A DNA stretch of 64,000 bases from Rhodopirellula sp. (GTDB lineage Bacteria > Planctomycetota > Planctomycetia > Pirellulales > Pirellulaceae): positions 7,272-71,271 of the forward strand of contig NZHC01000070.1 of assembly GCA_002689655.1 (NCBI GenBank), read 5' to 3'. The notes beneath the pieces were generated by a model. That model ran no database searches. It saw only the letters and a program-made list of their open reading frames with translations, and was not told where the DNA came from. Within the stretch, counting starts at the first letter, position 1; every line of letters begins with the position of its first letter. Position numbers and translations under genes: made by a program. Of this stretch, positions 62,776 to 64,000 are shown one piece after another.

Positions 62776-64000
62776 ATGGAAGCTGATCCTCCTTACACCG
62801 ACGATGGTGCCCTGAACTGGCTCGATTTGACTCGATTCAGCGATCCAGAGCAGGTGAAAAGCGACCTCCGAGCCATCTGGAACTCCGGAGCCCCTCCTGA
62901 ACTGCTGCACAGCCTGCGTTTAGGTCTGACCGCTCATCTTGATCAACTCGATGACTCGGACGAAATAATCCGCCATCTGAGCCGGTTTATCGACTCCAGC
63001 TCGGATCCTGTCTCGTTGCTGGCGTTATTCGAACGGGACTCCGAAGCCTTACCAGCATTACTGCAAGTTTTTGCAACGAGCAAAACCCTCGCAAATCGCT
63101 TGATTTCGGATCCGGAAACCTTCGATCTGATCCGAGCCAGTGACGGCAAAGCGGCATCTCCTGAGATGCTGATCGACCAATTGCTGACTGAACTGCGGGA
63201 TCTGGAGCAGCCAAATCGAGCAGCTCTGGTGATTCGCCGCTTTTCCTCCAAAGAAATACTTCGGATCGCCTATGGCGAATTTGTCCGTGGTGCGACACCT
63301 GAAAGAGTAGGCCGTCAAATTGCCGGTGTGATCGATGCCGTCATCGAAGCAGGACTCAACTTCACTCTGCAGCGACTTGCCGAACGTCGCGGCATGCCGC
63401 AACGCCCCGATGGGACGACACCGGAGCTCACCGTCATTGGTCTGGGACATCTCGGTGGCGAAGAGATGGGTTACGGATCATCAATCAAGCTCGTCTTTCT
63501 CTATGATTCAATCGATAACCAAAATGTCTGGCATCGGGATTTTTACAATACAGTTGTCAACGAGCTGCTGACGCTGCTGCGAGGCAACGAATCTCGCAGT
63601 GATGGAATGGATATTGATCTGCGTGAAGGACCTCGTTACGAAGTCGGAGTGCACATTTGCAGTTTCCGTGAAGCTTTACGGATCTACGAAACTGCTGGAC
63701 GAACCTGGCAACGACTGAGCTTTGTAAAAGCTCGAGTAGTCGCTGGCTCTCAAAAACTAGGCAAGGCATTCCTCAGTCGCCTTGAACCATGGATTTATCG
63801 TCGTTTCATGAGCCGCGTCGAAATTGCCGAAATCCGCACTCTCAGGAATAAGCTCGAAAAGTCACTCCTCAAGGACTCAGACGCACGCGAAGACATTGGG
63901 CGGAGCCCTGGCGGTCGTGATGATCTCGAACTGACAGTTGAGTTTTTACAGCTGTTGCACGGTGGCAATCTTGGCAGCGTACGCTGTCGCAACACGTACG
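62776..64000 (+). CDS. glnE: GlnE-like (glutamine synthetase adenylyltransferase family) protein, first nucleotidyltransferase domain degenerate; 3'-truncated
   Basis: 408 codons are visible; the gene runs off the right edge. GlnE adds and removes AMP on glutamine synthetase using two homologous nucleotidyltransferase domains. The visible first domain aligns with GlnE: LTVIGLGHLGGEEMGYGSSIKLVFLYDS against GxGKLGGxELxxSSDxDLIF. Both metal-binding Asp of the SDxD motif are replaced (S236 and K238). The RLRP motif is reduced to DIDLREGP, and the GGIRDIEF motif is PGGRDDLEL. Flanking helices are conserved (TWQRLSFVKARVVAGSQKLG, EIRTLRNKLEK). The second domain lies outside the window. It is divergent from the sigma-factor gene. 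Confidence 0.82.
   Translation, partial: MEADPPYTDDGALNWLDLTRFSDPEQVKSDLRAIWNSGAPPELLHSLRLGLTAHLDQLDDSDEIIRHLSRFIDSSSDPVSLLALFERDSEALPALLQVFATSKTLANRLISDPETFDLIRASDGKAASPEMLIDQLLTELRDLEQPNRAALVIRRFSSKEILRIAYGEFVRGATPERVGRQIAGVIDAVIEAGLNFTLQRLAERRGMPQRPDGTTPELTVIGLGHLGGEEMGYGSSIKLVFLYDSIDNQNVWHRDFYNTVVNELLTLLRGNESRSDGMDIDLREGPRYEVGVHICSFREALRIYETAGRTWQRLSFVKARVVAGSQKLGKAFLSRLEPWIYRRFMSRVEIAEIRTLRNKLEKSLLKDSDAREDIGRSPGGRDDLELTVEFLQLLHGGNLGSVRCRNTY

Noticed and set aside
62392-62815. Cys/Arg-rich open frames between the sigma factor and glnE-like genes
   Set aside because: Mutually overlapping, no ribosome site, no family; they fall in the expected divergent promoter region.
1-64000. tRNA, rRNA, transposase or integrase genes
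   Set aside because: I looked for TTCGAATC-type tRNA arms, ribosomal RNA stretches and transposase motifs on both strands and saw none; matching short strings fell inside coding sequence.

Overview
The window looks like a chromosomal segment of a marine-type planctomycete, probably Pirellulales/Rhodopirellula-like. The evidence is the set of gene families typical of that group: DUF1501 and DUF1549/DUF1553 proteins, a giant PVC-type c-haem protein with HEAT-like repeats, a BBP7-type outer-membrane barrel, a formylglycine-type sulfatase, a surface protein with an LEPRRLLA-like N-terminus and a dockerin, and many secreted hypotheticals. I see no rRNA, tRNA, CRISPR array, prophage or transposase. 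The sequence holds 43 protein genes, two of them cut by the window edges (aroB at the left, a glnE-like gene at the right).

Layout. 1-6.4 kb: end of aroB, a secreted repeat protein, an APS-reductase gene with its own Rrf2 regulator, and yidC with a PDZ domain inserted in its periplasmic part. 6.6-13.4 kb: the giant PVC cytochrome protein (with a clear terminator), then an amidohydrolase and an RlmM-like methyltransferase that are translationally coupled. 13.5-21 kb: a receptor-type Ser/Thr kinase, an altronate-dehydratase-family/hydroxyacid-dehydrogenase pair, and sucCD. 21-31.2 kb is almost all minus strand: membrane protein plus SRPBCC-epimerase fusion, PhoD phosphatase, DUF1553-DUF1501 pair, Gfo/Idh/MocA oxidoreductase and an Nramp-like transporter lacking the usual metal-site motifs.

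31.5-38 kb: six plus-strand genes that all overlap head-to-tail (RDD, SpoIIM-like, polytopic membrane protein, DUF4129, DUF4350, MoxR ATPase). This is a MoxR membrane operon, but the DUF58/von Willebrand partner normally found with it is missing. 38-49.7 kb: a Gly/Met/Asp-rich secreted protein, the dockerin surface protein, TerC, NIPSNAP, mutS and a sulfatase. 49.9-53.6 kb: a four-gene ABC export operon (ATPase-permease-ATPase-permease) whose first gene has no ATG/GTG/TTG start and seems to begin at CTG. 53.9-64 kb: a membrane-anchored vWA protein, a PPP-type phosphatase, a BBP7 barrel, a hotdog thioesterase, a SpoU methyltransferase, a primary-type sigma-70 factor and, divergently, the glnE-like gene.

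The points most worth following up are the glnE-like gene, whose visible nucleotidyltransferase domain has lost both catalytic aspartates; the PDZ-YidC fusion; the CTG/mini-ORF start of the ABC operon; the MoxR operon without DUF58; the Nramp-like protein without DPGN/MPH; and the IscR-like dyad in front of cysH-rrf2. All functional calls come from reading motifs by eye; no search was run.
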